Shown here: positions 34,921 to 42,915 of the stretch, piece after piece
Layout: each line of letters opens with the position of its first letter
How positions within the stretch are numbered: position 1 is the first letter of the stretch
Origin: DATKQI01 sp035532755
Lineage (GTDB): Bacteria; Pseudomonadota; Alphaproteobacteria; Acetobacterales; Acetobacteraceae
Assembly (NCBI GenBank): GCA_035532755.1
Contig: DATKQI010000088.1
Coordinates: forward strand, 1 to 55,717
Direction of reading: 5' to 3'
Length of the DNA stretch: 55,717 nt
Position numbers and translations under genes: made by a program
The notes under the pieces: generated by a model
Told to the model about the DNA's origin: nothing
The model's input: the letters and a program-made list of their open reading frames with translations, nothing else
The model's database searches: none

Positions 34921-35850
34921 GACCGCCTGGACCTGAACTTGCTGCGGGCGCTCGATGTGCTGCTGGCCGAGCGCAACGTCACCCGCGCGGCGATCCGGCT
35001 GCATCTCAGTCAGCCGGCGTTGAGCGCGCGGCTGGCTCGGCTGCGCGTACTGCTCGCCGACCAGCTCCTGATCCCGGCCCCGCACGGCATGACCCCTACG
35101 GCCCGCGCACTGGAGCTGCAAGGCCCGCTTCGCGCCACTCTCGATCAGCTTCGGAGCGTGCTGGACCAGGGTCTTCATTTCGATCCTGCGGCAACCCGGA
35201 TGACGGTCGGTCTCGCGGCCTCAGATTACATGCAGCATGCAGTGCTTCTTTCTTTCGTCCGCCGGTTGAGCCAGGAGGCCCCTGGCGTCCGCGTGGCCCT
35301 GTTGCCGATCGACGGAGCCGCAATTGCCTGGCAGCTTGGTCAGGGCAAGGTCGATCTCGCACTCATGACGTCGCATACGGCCCCGCCGGATCTGCACATG
35401 CGCGGGCTGTTCGATGAAACTTATGTTGGCATCGCCCGCCGTGGCCATCCGCGCGTGCGACGGCGCCTCACGCTCGACGACGTGGCGCGAGAAGCACATA
35501 TCGTCGTCTCCCCACGTGGTGCTGGCTTCGTCAGCGACATAGACACGGTCCTGGCCAAGCTTGGCGTCCGCCGCCAGGTCGCTGTCTCCGCTGCCAGTTT
35601 CCTGTTCGTCCCGCGGCTTGTCGCATGCTCCGATCTGATAGCGTTCGTTCCGAGCCGGTTGATAAGGGGTGATGTCGGCAAAGGTGTCGCCGGGCTGAAG
35701 CAGCTGGCGCCACCGGTCGAACTGCCGGGATTTGCCATGGCAATGGTGTGGCACGCGCGCACGCACCGTCACTTTGGCCATCGCTGGATCCGGGACCGCG
35801 TCGCCGAGGCGTGCAGCCAGCCCGGCACGACGGGTGCAGGTGGCGGGTAG
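34912..35850 (+). CDS. LysR-family transcriptional regulator
   Basis: 312 residues from the ATG at 34912; an in-frame ATG at 34855 is possible. The N-terminal winged helix DLNLLRALDVLLAERNVTRA and HLSQPALSARLARLR fits the family, followed by the type II periplasmic-binding-like effector domain. Its operator-like palindrome overlaps the start codon, suggesting autorepression and control of the divergent 34448-34825 gene. The inducer is unknown. Confidence 0.9.
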   Translation: MDTDRLDLNLLRALDVLLAERNVTRAAIRLHLSQPALSARLARLRVLLADQLLIPAPHGMTPTARALELQGPLRATLDQLRSVLDQGLHFDPAATRMTVGLAASDYMQHAVLLSFVRRLSQEAPGVRVALLPIDGAAIAWQLGQGKVDLALMTSHTAPPDLHMRGLFDETYVGIARRGHPRVRRRLTLDDVAREAHIVVSPRGAGFVSDIDTVLAKLGVRRQVAVSAASFLFVPRLVACSDLIAFVPSRLIRGDVGKGVAGLKQLAPPVELPGFAMAMVWHARTHRHFGHRWIRDRVAEACSQPGTTGAGGG

Positions 35851-35875
35851 AGGAGCAGGCCCTGGAGAACCCCGC

Positions 35876-36889
35876 CTATGCGAACGCCTTGTGATAGGCG
35901 TTCAGCGCCGGCGCGCCGCCCAGATGCACGTACAGCACCTGGCTACCCGCCGGGATTTCGCCGCCGCGAGCCATGGCGATCAGCCCGGCCATTGATTTGC
36001 CCTCGTACACCGGGTCGGTCAGCATTCCTTCCAGCCGTGCGGCGAGGCGGATGGCGGCGATCGTGGGTTCGTCCGGCAGGCCGTAATCCGGGCCGGCGTA
36101 GCGCGGGTCGATGATGACATCCTCCTCCCGCACCTCCCGCTTCAGCCCGAGCAGTGCGGCGGTCTCCCGCGCGCTTTTCGTCACGGCCCGGCGCGTCATC
36201 GCCTCGTCCGCGGCGGTGTCGACCCCCACCACCCGGCGCGGGCGGTCCTGGCCGAGAAACCCCGCGACCATGCCGCCCTGGGTCGATCCGGTGCAGGTGG
36301 CGGTGATGATGGTGTCGAAGAAGATGCCGTGCTGCGCTTCCTGCGCGGCCAGCTCCTCGGCGAAACGCGCGTAGCCAAGGCCGCCGAGCGGATGGTCCGA
36401 CGCGCCGGCCGGGATCGCGTAGGGCCTGCCGCCCTCCCGCCGCACCTGGTCGAGCGCGCGTTCCCACGTCTCCTTCACCGCGGTGGAATAGCCTTCGCCT
36501 TCCAGCAGCGTCTCCGCCCCCATCAGGCGGGAGAGCAGGATGTTGCCGACCTTGTCGTACACAGGATCGTCCCAGCGCGTCCATTCCTCCTGCACCAGCC
36601 GGCAGCGCAGGCCGAGCAGGGCGGCGACGGCGGCGACTTGGCGGGTGTGGTTCGACTGGATGTTGCCGATGGACACCAGCGTGTCGCAGCCCTGCGCCAG
36701 CGCCTCCGCCGCCAGGAACTCCAGCTTGCGGATCTTGTTGCCGCCGAAGGCGAGGCCGGAGGCCGCATCGTCCCGCTTCGCCCAGATATCGAGGCCGAGC
36801 TCCGCCGACAGCCGGTTCAGCCGGTGCAGCGGGGAGGGGAAGAAGCCGAGCGTCTGGCGGGGGAAGCGGTCTGTCGGGTTCTGCGCCAT
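35876..36889 (-). CDS. acdS: 1-aminocyclopropane-1-carboxylate deaminase
   Basis: 337 residues from the ATG at 36889 (an upstream in-frame ATG lies at 36901). This PLP fold type II enzyme has Lys52 in GGNKIRKLEF and the motif SIGNIQSNHTRQVAA. Residues that separate true ACC deaminase from D-cysteine desulfhydrase are both present: Glu296 in DPVYEGKS and Leu323 in VHLGG. It converts the plant ethylene precursor ACC to ammonia and 2-oxobutanoate. It is divergent from an Lrp-type regulator, the usual acdS/acdR layout. Confidence 0.94.
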   Translation of the reverse strand: MAQNPTDRFPRQTLGFFPSPLHRLNRLSAELGLDIWAKRDDAASGLAFGGNKIRKLEFLAAEALAQGCDTLVSIGNIQSNHTRQVAAVAALLGLRCRLVQEEWTRWDDPVYDKVGNILLSRLMGAETLLEGEGYSTAVKETWERALDQVRREGGRPYAIPAGASDHPLGGLGYARFAEELAAQEAQHGIFFDTIITATCTGSTQGGMVAGFLGQDRPRRVVGVDTAADEAMTRRAVTKSARETAALLGLKREVREEDVIIDPRYAGPDYGLPDEPTIAAIRLAARLEGMLTDPVYEGKSMAGLIAMARGGEIPAGSQVLYVHLGGAPALNAYHKAFA

Positions 36890-36899
36890 CGGCGGCTCC

Positions 36900-36991
36900 A
36901 TCGTGCAGGGGATGATGGCGCAGCCTAGCCGGAACGGGATAGAAGGTGCTTCGTATCTATGCCCCGCTCAACGCAGTAGATATCGTGCAGG
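36900..36991. promoter_or_regulatory. acdS-acdR intergenic control region
   Basis: The divergent gap contains the inverted pair TATCTA (36954-36959) and TAGATA (36977-36982), 17 bases apart. It also contains an exact 10-bp direct repeat ATCGTGCAGG (36900-36909 and 36982-36991). Lrp-type regulators bind such spaced half-sites. No firm -35/-10 was chosen. Confidence 0.45.
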
Positions 36992-37012
36992 ACAACAGTC
37001 AAGAGGATTGGT

Positions 37013-37528
37013 TTGCTTGAAATGGCTGAACCAGAAGAATCTTCTGATACGCCATCACCCGGCGTGGCTGTCCGCCTCGACCCCGCAGACCGCCGTATCC
37101 TGCGCGCCTTGCAGGATGACGGCCGGCTGTCCAACGCGGAGCTGGCGCGGCGCGTCAATCTGAGCGAATCCGCCTGCTGGACCCGCACCCGCCGCCTGTT
37201 CGACGCGGGGATCATCCGCGGCGTTCGCGCGATCATCGATCCGGCGGCGGTGAACCGGCCGATCGCGGTGGTGATCGGCGTGGTGCTGGACCGTTCGACG
37301 CCGCAATCCTTCGCCGCCTTCGAGCAGGCGGCGCGGGATCTGCCGCAGGTGCTGGAATGCCTGCTGGTGGCCGGGGAGGTGGATTATTTCCTGAAGGTGC
37401 GGGTGGCGGATCTGCCCGCCTTCAACCGCTTCCACAGCGAGAAGATCATTGCCCTTCCCGGCGTGCGGCAGGTGCGCACGTTCTTCGTGCTGAACGAGGT
37501 GAAGACCAACGGCAAGCTGCCGGTGTGA
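37013..37528 (+). CDS. acdR: Lrp/AsnC-family regulator, probable AcdR
   Basis: 171 residues from a TTG at 37013 (AGAGGA five bases upstream), or 168 from the ATG at 37022. The helix-turn-helix is LDPADRRILRALQDDGRLSN plus NLSESACWTRTRRL, followed by an AsnC ligand-binding domain ending VRQVRTFFVLNEVKTNGKLPV. Divergence from acdS marks it as the ACC-responsive activator AcdR, named by context. Confidence 0.88.
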   Translation: MLEMAEPEESSDTPSPGVAVRLDPADRRILRALQDDGRLSNAELARRVNLSESACWTRTRRLFDAGIIRGVRAIIDPAAVNRPIAVVIGVVLDRSTPQSFAAFEQAARDLPQVLECLLVAGEVDYFLKVRVADLPAFNRFHSEKIIALPGVRQVRTFFVLNEVKTNGKLPV

Positions 37529-37609
37529 GGCCGGAGCCGACCCTGGGCATGATCCTGGGCGCAGCGGCGCCTCCGTGCGAAGCTCGCCGTTCATCAGCTG
37601 GAGCCACCC

Positions 37610-38317
37610 ATGGCCGCATCACAGCCTGTCGCGATCGTCACCGCCGCCAGCCGGGGCATGGGGGCCGCCACCGCGCGCGAACTGGCCGCCCGCGGCTATC
37701 GCCTCGCGCTGTTCGCGACCTCGAACGCGATCGACGCGCTGGCCGAGGAGCTTGGCGCGCTGGCCGTGCAGGGGTCGGTCAGCGAACCGGCCGACCTCGA
37801 CCGGCTGGTCCGCGCTACGCTGGGCCGGTACGGCCGCATCGACGCCGTGGTGAACAACACAGGCCATCCGCCCACGGGCGATCTGCTCCAGATCACGGAT
37901 GACGCCTGGCATCAGGCAATGGATCTCGTGCTGCTGAACGTGGTGCGGCTCGCGCGGTTGGTCACGCCCCTGATGGAGCAGGCGGGCGGGGGCGCGATCG
38001 TGAACATCTCCGCCTTCGCCGCGGTGCAGCCGGATGCGGATTTCCCGGTCTCGGGCGTGCTGCGGGCGGGTCTTGCCTCCTTCACCAAGCTCTATGCCGA
38101 CCGCTACGCCCCGGCGCGCATCCGCATGAACACGATCCTGCCCGGGTTCATCGATTCCTACCCGGAAAGTGCTGCCCGCATCGCGCAGATCCCGGCCGGG
38201 CGGTACGGCACAGTGAGCGAGATCGCCCACACCGTGGCGTTCCTGCTGTCCGGCGATGCAGGCTACATCACCGGCCAGAACATCCTGGTGGATGGCGGGA
38301 TGGTGAAGGGGATCTGA
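37610..38317 (+). CDS. Short-chain dehydrogenase/reductase-like protein with altered active site
   Basis: 235 residues. The cofactor motif TAASRGMGAATARELA and the NNTG motif (VVNNTGHPP) are present, and the C-terminal ITGQNILVDGGMVKG is typical of the FabG/SDR group. The catalytic YxxxK position reads SGVLR (in DFPVSGVLRAGL): Tyr is replaced by Ser and Lys by Arg, and the preceding Ser is shifted. Normal SDR chemistry is therefore unlikely unless other residues substitute. It lies 80 bases after acdR on the same strand. Confidence 0.85.
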   Translation: MAASQPVAIVTAASRGMGAATARELAARGYRLALFATSNAIDALAEELGALAVQGSVSEPADLDRLVRATLGRYGRIDAVVNNTGHPPTGDLLQITDDAWHQAMDLVLLNVVRLARLVTPLMEQAGGGAIVNISAFAAVQPDADFPVSGVLRAGLASFTKLYADRYAPARIRMNTILPGFIDSYPESAARIAQIPAGRYGTVSEIAHTVAFLLSGDAGYITGQNILVDGGMVKGI

Positions 38318-38519
38318 TGGCGGCACCAGGCCGGGCTCTATTATGCTGGTGATATCAGTATGGTAAGGTGGGCGCGAAAGAAAATTCCGGTTGCCGCGCG
38401 TGACCAGCAGGCGTGATGCCCCCGGCGAAGCGCAAGAAATTGGCGCGGGTTGTGAAACGGGTTTGTCAACAGGACGCAGACCATGAATGTTCCTTCATAT
38501 CTGTCTTTCCGGAGGGCCA

Positions 38520-39587
38520 ATGTCTGAGTCGAGCTATCTGCAAGGTGCCTGTGTTTGGAACGGCGCCGAGATGGGCCAGAACCATCGATGGGTCAAAGAG
38601 TTCCCGGCAATCGTATTGAAGCAGATTGATATCGCGCTCGAAAAGGCCAAGGACCTCGAATGGCGCCATGTCAATCGCCATAATTTCCCGCTGCCAGATG
38701 CTGCGGACTTCTTTGATGGCGTGCGTGAAGAACTGGAGAACGGCTCCGGCATGGTCAAGATGCGCGGGTTGGACGTGAGCCGCTACAACCAGGAGCAACT
38801 GCGCCGCATCTGGTACGGTCTGGGCTGCCACCTCGGCACACCCATGTACCAGAACTGTCGTGGTGAAGTGATGCGCGAGATCAAGGACGAGGGTATGGGC
38901 GTCGGCGCCAAGCTCTACGGCGCGACCGTCGATGCCGCTGGCAAGAAGTTTCTCTCCTCCGGTGCCCGCACACTGTCACCAGGGCAGTTGCGCTTTCACA
39001 CGGACCGCTGCGACGCGGTGGGTCTGCTATGCGTGCGTCAGGCTTTCGAGGGAGGAGTCAGCAAGCTGGCCAGCAGTGCCATGGTCCATAACGAGATTCT
39101 CAAGCGTCGCCCAGACTTGCACGCCCTGCTGTGCAAGCCCATCCCGCGCAGCCGGTTCGGCGAAGAGGCAGGGGGCGAGCATGTGGTCTACGACCTGCCT
39201 GTCTTCGGTGTGCGTGACGGCAAGCTCACCAGCCACTTCTCGCTCACCTACATCGAGAACGCACAGATGCTTCCGGGCGTCCGGACGCTGGCCGTTGCCG
39301 AACACGAGGCGATCCGAATGCTGATGGACGTGGCTGAGGAGGAATGTTTCGAGATGCGCTTCGCGCCCGGGGACATCCAACTGCTGAACAACCACATCGT
39401 CTACCACGGGCGCACGGCATTCAAGGACGACGCCAGCACGGGCCAGGACCGCATGCTCATGCGCCTGTGGCTATCCATGCCCAATTCGCGCGCCCTGCCG
39501 GAGGACCATGCCGTCCTGTGGGGCGACGTCGGGGCGGGCAGGCCGCATGGCGGCATCGCGCAGCCGGCCACCGCGATCGCCGCCTGA
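38520..39587 (+). CDS. TauD/TfdA-family Fe(II)/2-oxoglutarate dioxygenase
   Basis: 355 residues from the ATG at 38520 (GGAGGGCCA leader). The iron-binding facial triad is visible as His and Asp in RFHTDRCDAVG and the distal His in NNHIVYHGRTAF. The 2-oxoglutarate-binding Arg is in MRLWLSMP. Such enzymes open or hydroxylate small organic acids, sulfonates or N-methyl compounds. No substrate is suggested by position. A decayed transporter fragment follows immediately. Confidence 0.9.
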   Translation: MSESSYLQGACVWNGAEMGQNHRWVKEFPAIVLKQIDIALEKAKDLEWRHVNRHNFPLPDAADFFDGVREELENGSGMVKMRGLDVSRYNQEQLRRIWYGLGCHLGTPMYQNCRGEVMREIKDEGMGVGAKLYGATVDAAGKKFLSSGARTLSPGQLRFHTDRCDAVGLLCVRQAFEGGVSKLASSAMVHNEILKRRPDLHALLCKPIPRSRFGEEAGGEHVVYDLPVFGVRDGKLTSHFSLTYIENAQMLPGVRTLAVAEHEAIRMLMDVAEEECFEMRFAPGDIQLLNNHIVYHGRTAFKDDASTGQDRMLMRLWLSMPNSRALPEDHAVLWGDVGAGRPHGGIAQPATAIAA

Positions 39588-39690
39588 AGCATGCCGTGCA
39601 GCTCATCGTCTTCGCTGCCTCGGGTGGGCCAACCGAAAGCTTGGGGGCTGCGATAGGCGGGGCGCGCCCTGCATTGCGGCCGAAGGTGCT
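39587..39690 (+). pseudogene. Remnant of a Bug-type (TctC) periplasmic receptor gene
   Basis: Right after the dioxygenase stop, one frame reads AVQLIVFAASGGPTESLGAA, close to the N-terminal motif of tripartite tricarboxylate receptors (VRLIVPFAAGGPTD). The match is short and the sequence soon loses character. It is probably the debris of a deleted transporter gene. Confidence 0.35.
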
Positions 39691-39759
39691 CTGCAGCCGA
39701 GTATTCCAGCGTGCAGAGATCACCATCGGGCTGCCGGACAAGATTCTTGCGCTGACATT

Positions 39760-41067
39760 TCAGTTGCCCCGGCCGAGTGCGAGGATGCCTTTCGTCAGCG
39801 CCTCGATCGCCCAGGGGATGTCGTTCTCGTCGATATCGAAGCCGGGCGTATGGTGGCCGGAAGGCAGGTCCGAACCGATCACCGCATAGATCGCCTGGCC
39901 GCCGCGCTCCTGCACGCGGCGCATGAAGAATGTCGCGTCCTCGCTGCCGCCGGTGCGGTGCGGTGCGGCATCCACCGCCACGCCCTGCATGCCCGCTGTC
40001 GCCGCCGCCACCCGGGCCGCGAGGGGCGCATCCGAATCCGCGGTGGTGGTGCGGCCGACGAGGCGCATCTCCACCTCCAGCTCCTGCGAACCCGCCGCGC
40101 CGCGCAGCACCGCTTCCGCGCGCTTCAGCATGTAATCGGTGATCTCGGCGGTTTCCCCGCGCACTTCCATCTGCAGTACCGCCTCGTCGGCGATCACGTT
40201 CCGCCCCGATCCGGCGCGCAGCGTGCCCACGTTCACCCGCGACCGCCCGGCATGATGGCGGGAGATGCCATACAGGCCCAGAACCGCCGTCGCGGCCCCG
40301 AGCAGCGCGTTCCGCCCCTCATCGGGGTTGCCGCCGGCATGCGCGGCCCGGCCGCGGAACGTCACGTCCAGCTTGGCGCTGGCGAGATGGCCGAGCACAT
40401 CGGGGCGGAAGGTGCGGCTCGGCACACCGGTGCCCAGATGGATCGCGATGAAATGGTCCACATCGTCCACCACGCCCGCTTTCACCATCGGCAGCGCGCC
40501 GCGCCCGCCTTCCTCGGCCGGCTGGAAGATGAACTTCACGGTGCCGTGCAGCCGGTCCTTCACCCCGCTCAGCACCTCGGCCACGGCGAGCCCGATCGCG
40601 GTATGGCCATCATGCGCGCAGGCGTGCATCAGCCCCGGATGGATCGAGCCGAAGCCCTCGCGCGCCGGCAGATGCGCCTGGGTATCGTCCTCCAGGATCG
40701 GCAGCGCATCCATGTCCACGCGCAGCGCCACCACCGGGCCGGGGGCGGCGCCGGTGAGCGTGCCGACCACCGCGGTGTGCCCGCCGGCCAGCGCGGGCAG
40801 GAATGCCGCCGGGGCGCCTTCCGCTTCGGCGCGGCGGTAGGCGCGGTCCAGCTCCGCCTCGGGCGGCAGGCCGACGCGGCTGGCAGAGTCCATCACCTCC
40901 CGCCCGAGCTGCACGCGCAGGCCGAGCTCGCTCAGCCGCTGTGCGACGAGGCTTGCGGTGCGGAACTCGGTCAGCCCCAGCTCCGGGTGCTTGTGCAGAT
41001 CCCGCCGGGTCGCGATCGCACGGGCGGCGGCGTCTGGCAGCAGGGGGGAGAGGTCGGGCGCAGTCAT
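39760..41067 (-). CDS. M20-family amidohydrolase (hippurate/indole-acetyl-amino-acid hydrolase type)
   Basis: 435 residues. Metal-binding motifs are VALRVDMDALPI, HACAHDGHTA and IFQPAEEGGRGA, with a later His near GSDLPSGHHTPGFDI. The M20D subfamily cleaves N-acyl amino acids. It is the last gene of a dipeptide-transporter operon and overlaps the permease gene by ATGA, so it probably processes the imported substrate. Confidence 0.92.
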   Translation of the reverse strand: MTAPDLSPLLPDAAARAIATRRDLHKHPELGLTEFRTASLVAQRLSELGLRVQLGREVMDSASRVGLPPEAELDRAYRRAEAEGAPAAFLPALAGGHTAVVGTLTGAAPGPVVALRVDMDALPILEDDTQAHLPAREGFGSIHPGLMHACAHDGHTAIGLAVAEVLSGVKDRLHGTVKFIFQPAEEGGRGALPMVKAGVVDDVDHFIAIHLGTGVPSRTFRPDVLGHLASAKLDVTFRGRAAHAGGNPDEGRNALLGAATAVLGLYGISRHHAGRSRVNVGTLRAGSGRNVIADEAVLQMEVRGETAEITDYMLKRAEAVLRGAAGSQELEVEMRLVGRTTTADSDAPLAARVAAATAGMQGVAVDAAPHRTGGSEDATFFMRRVQERGGQAIYAVIGSDLPSGHHTPGFDIDENDIPWAIEALTKGILALGRGN

Positions 41068-41993
41068 GGGGCGGTCCTTTCGATGGCGGCCGGCTGGCGC
41101 CGGGTATCCGGTTTAGCCGGCTTGCGCCGGTCATCCGCTTTAGCCGGCTTGCGCCGGCGGCGGCGATAGTGCGGGTCCAGCACGTCGCGCACCCAATCCC
41201 CGATCAGGTTTTCGCACAGCACCAGCAGCACGAGTGCGAGCCCAGGCAGCACCGAGGGCCACCACGCGCCGCTGAACAAGTACTGATAGCCCTGGGCGAT
41301 GCGCAGCCCGAGCGAGGGGGTGGTGACGGCAACGCCGAGGCCGAGGAACGACAGCGATGCCTCCAGCTCCACCGCGCGCGGGATATCGACCGAGACCTGC
41401 ACGAACAGCGGCCCGAGCACGTTCGGCAGCAGATGCCGAAAGATCACCCGCCGGCGCGAGGCGCCGAGCAGCCGGGCTGCCAGCACGTAGTCCTTCCGCC
41501 GCTCCGCCAGCACGCTCGCGCGCACGAGCCGCGCATACTGCGCCCAGCCGACGAGGCCGATCACCAGGATCACCTTCCACAGCCCCCGCCCGGTGAGAGC
41601 GAGCACCGCGAGGGCGATCAGCACGACCGGGATGGACAACTGGATATCCACCAGCCGCATCAGCATCGCATCGAACCAGCCATCGCCGGCCGCACCCGCG
41701 ATCAGCCCCGTCACGCCGCCGAGTGCGACGCTGATCGCGACCGAGACGATGCCGGCCAGCAGGCTCACCCGCAGACCGTAGATCATGTTGGAGGCCACAT
41801 CCCGCCCCAGCCCGTCGGTGCCCAGCGGGTATTGCCAGCTTCCCCCCTTCACCCATACCGGCGGGGTCAGCCGCATCAGCAGGTCCTGCTGTTGCGGATC
41901 GTGCGGGGCGATCAGCGGCGCGAAGATCGCCGCCAGCACCAGCAGCACCAGGATGGTGGTGGGGACGATGGGCGGGCGGGAGAACCTACCCAT
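41064..41993 (-). CDS. Dipeptide/oligopeptide ABC transporter permease (DppC-like)
   Basis: 309 residues with six membrane segments and the DppC-type end of the first helix, FAPLIAPHDPQQQDLL. The EAA-type loop reads EAASLLGASRRRVIFRHLLPNVLGPL, here starting YVLAARLLGA. The C-terminal tail is unusual: it carries a charged Lys/Arg-rich tandem repeat (units like RRKPAKADD). It overlaps DppB by eight bases and the M20 gene by four. Confidence 0.92.
   Translation of the reverse strand: MGRFSRPPIVPTTILVLLVLAAIFAPLIAPHDPQQQDLLMRLTPPVWVKGGSWQYPLGTDGLGRDVASNMIYGLRVSLLAGIVSVAISVALGGVTGLIAGAAGDGWFDAMLMRLVDIQLSIPVVLIALAVLALTGRGLWKVILVIGLVGWAQYARLVRASVLAERRKDYVLAARLLGASRRRVIFRHLLPNVLGPLFVQVSVDIPRAVELEASLSFLGLGVAVTTPSLGLRIAQGYQYLFSGAWWPSVLPGLALVLLVLCENLIGDWVRDVLDPHYRRRRRKPAKADDRRKPAKPDTRRQPAAIERTAP
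41112..41157 (+). repeat. 27-bp tandem repeat in the DppC C-terminal tail
   Basis: TTTAGCCGGCTTGCGCCGG occurs at 41112-41130 and again at 41139-41157, a period of 27 bases and nine codons. It encodes RRKPAK-type units at the cytoplasmic end of the permease. Confidence 0.8.
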
Positions 41994-42906
41994 GGTGCCG
42001 CACCCGCGGATCGAGCAGCCCGTAGGCCAGATCGACCAGGAAGTTGATCGCCACGAACATCGCCGCCACCACCAGCACGTAGGCGAGGATGATCGGGTAG
42101 TCGAGCCGGTACAGCGCCTGCAACGCCATCCGGTTCATCCCCGGCAGTGCGAAAATCGTCTCGGTGATCACCGCGCCGGCGAACAACTGCCCGAATTGCA
42201 GGCCGAACACGGTGACGAGCGGCAGCAGCGCGGTGCGCAGCGCGTGCTTGAGGATCACGACCGGCTCCGCCACCCCCTTCGCCCGCGCGGTGCGCACGTG
42301 GTTCTGGCTCAATGTCTCCAGCAGCGTGCTGCGCACGAGCCGGGTGAACAATGCGATGCGGAAGAAGGCGAGCGTGAACGCCGGCATGAGGAAATGCCGC
42401 AACCCGCCCGCGCCGGACGCCGGCAGAATGTTGAACGCCACGCTGAAGACGAAGATCAGCAATATGCCCAGGAAGAAGGTCGGCACCGAGGAGCCGACCA
42501 CCGAAAGGCTGCGCAGCACCCCGTCCGCCAGACTGTCCGGCCGCACCGCCGCCCAGATGCCGAACGGCACGCCGAGTACCACCGCGATGCCGATGGACAG
42601 CCCCACCAGCTCCAGCGTGACCGGCACGCGCTGGAGGATGAGCCGCATCGCCGGTTGCCCGCTGTAGTAGGACACGCCGAGGTTGCCGTGCAGCACGCCC
42701 GCCAGATAGCGCAGGTACTGCACGGCGAGCGGCCGGTTCAGCCCCAGCGCGGCCCGCAGAATCGCCCGATCATGCGCGCTCATCTGCTCCGGCGCCAGCA
42801 CGGCGATCGGGTCGCCGGTCGCGTGGATCAGCAGGAACACGAGGCTGACCACCACCCACAGCGTGAACAGCGCCTGCAACGCGCGCGTGAGCAGGAAGCG
42901 GCCCAT
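41986..42906 (-). CDS. Dipeptide/oligopeptide ABC transporter permease (DppB-like)
   Basis: 306 residues with the family N-terminus FLLTRALQALFTLWVVVSLVF, six membrane segments and the coupling loop RTARAKGVAEPVVILKHALR. It is paired with the DppC-like permease. It starts nine bases after the binding-protein stop. Confidence 0.93.
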   Translation of the reverse strand: MGRFLLTRALQALFTLWVVVSLVFLLIHATGDPIAVLAPEQMSAHDRAILRAALGLNRPLAVQYLRYLAGVLHGNLGVSYYSGQPAMRLILQRVPVTLELVGLSIGIAVVLGVPFGIWAAVRPDSLADGVLRSLSVVGSSVPTFFLGILLIFVFSVAFNILPASGAGGLRHFLMPAFTLAFFRIALFTRLVRSTLLETLSQNHVRTARAKGVAEPVVILKHALRTALLPLVTVFGLQFGQLFAGAVITETIFALPGMNRMALQALYRLDYPIILAYVLVVAAMFVAINFLVDLAYGLLDPRVRHHG

Positions 42907-42915
42907 CGGCGGCGG

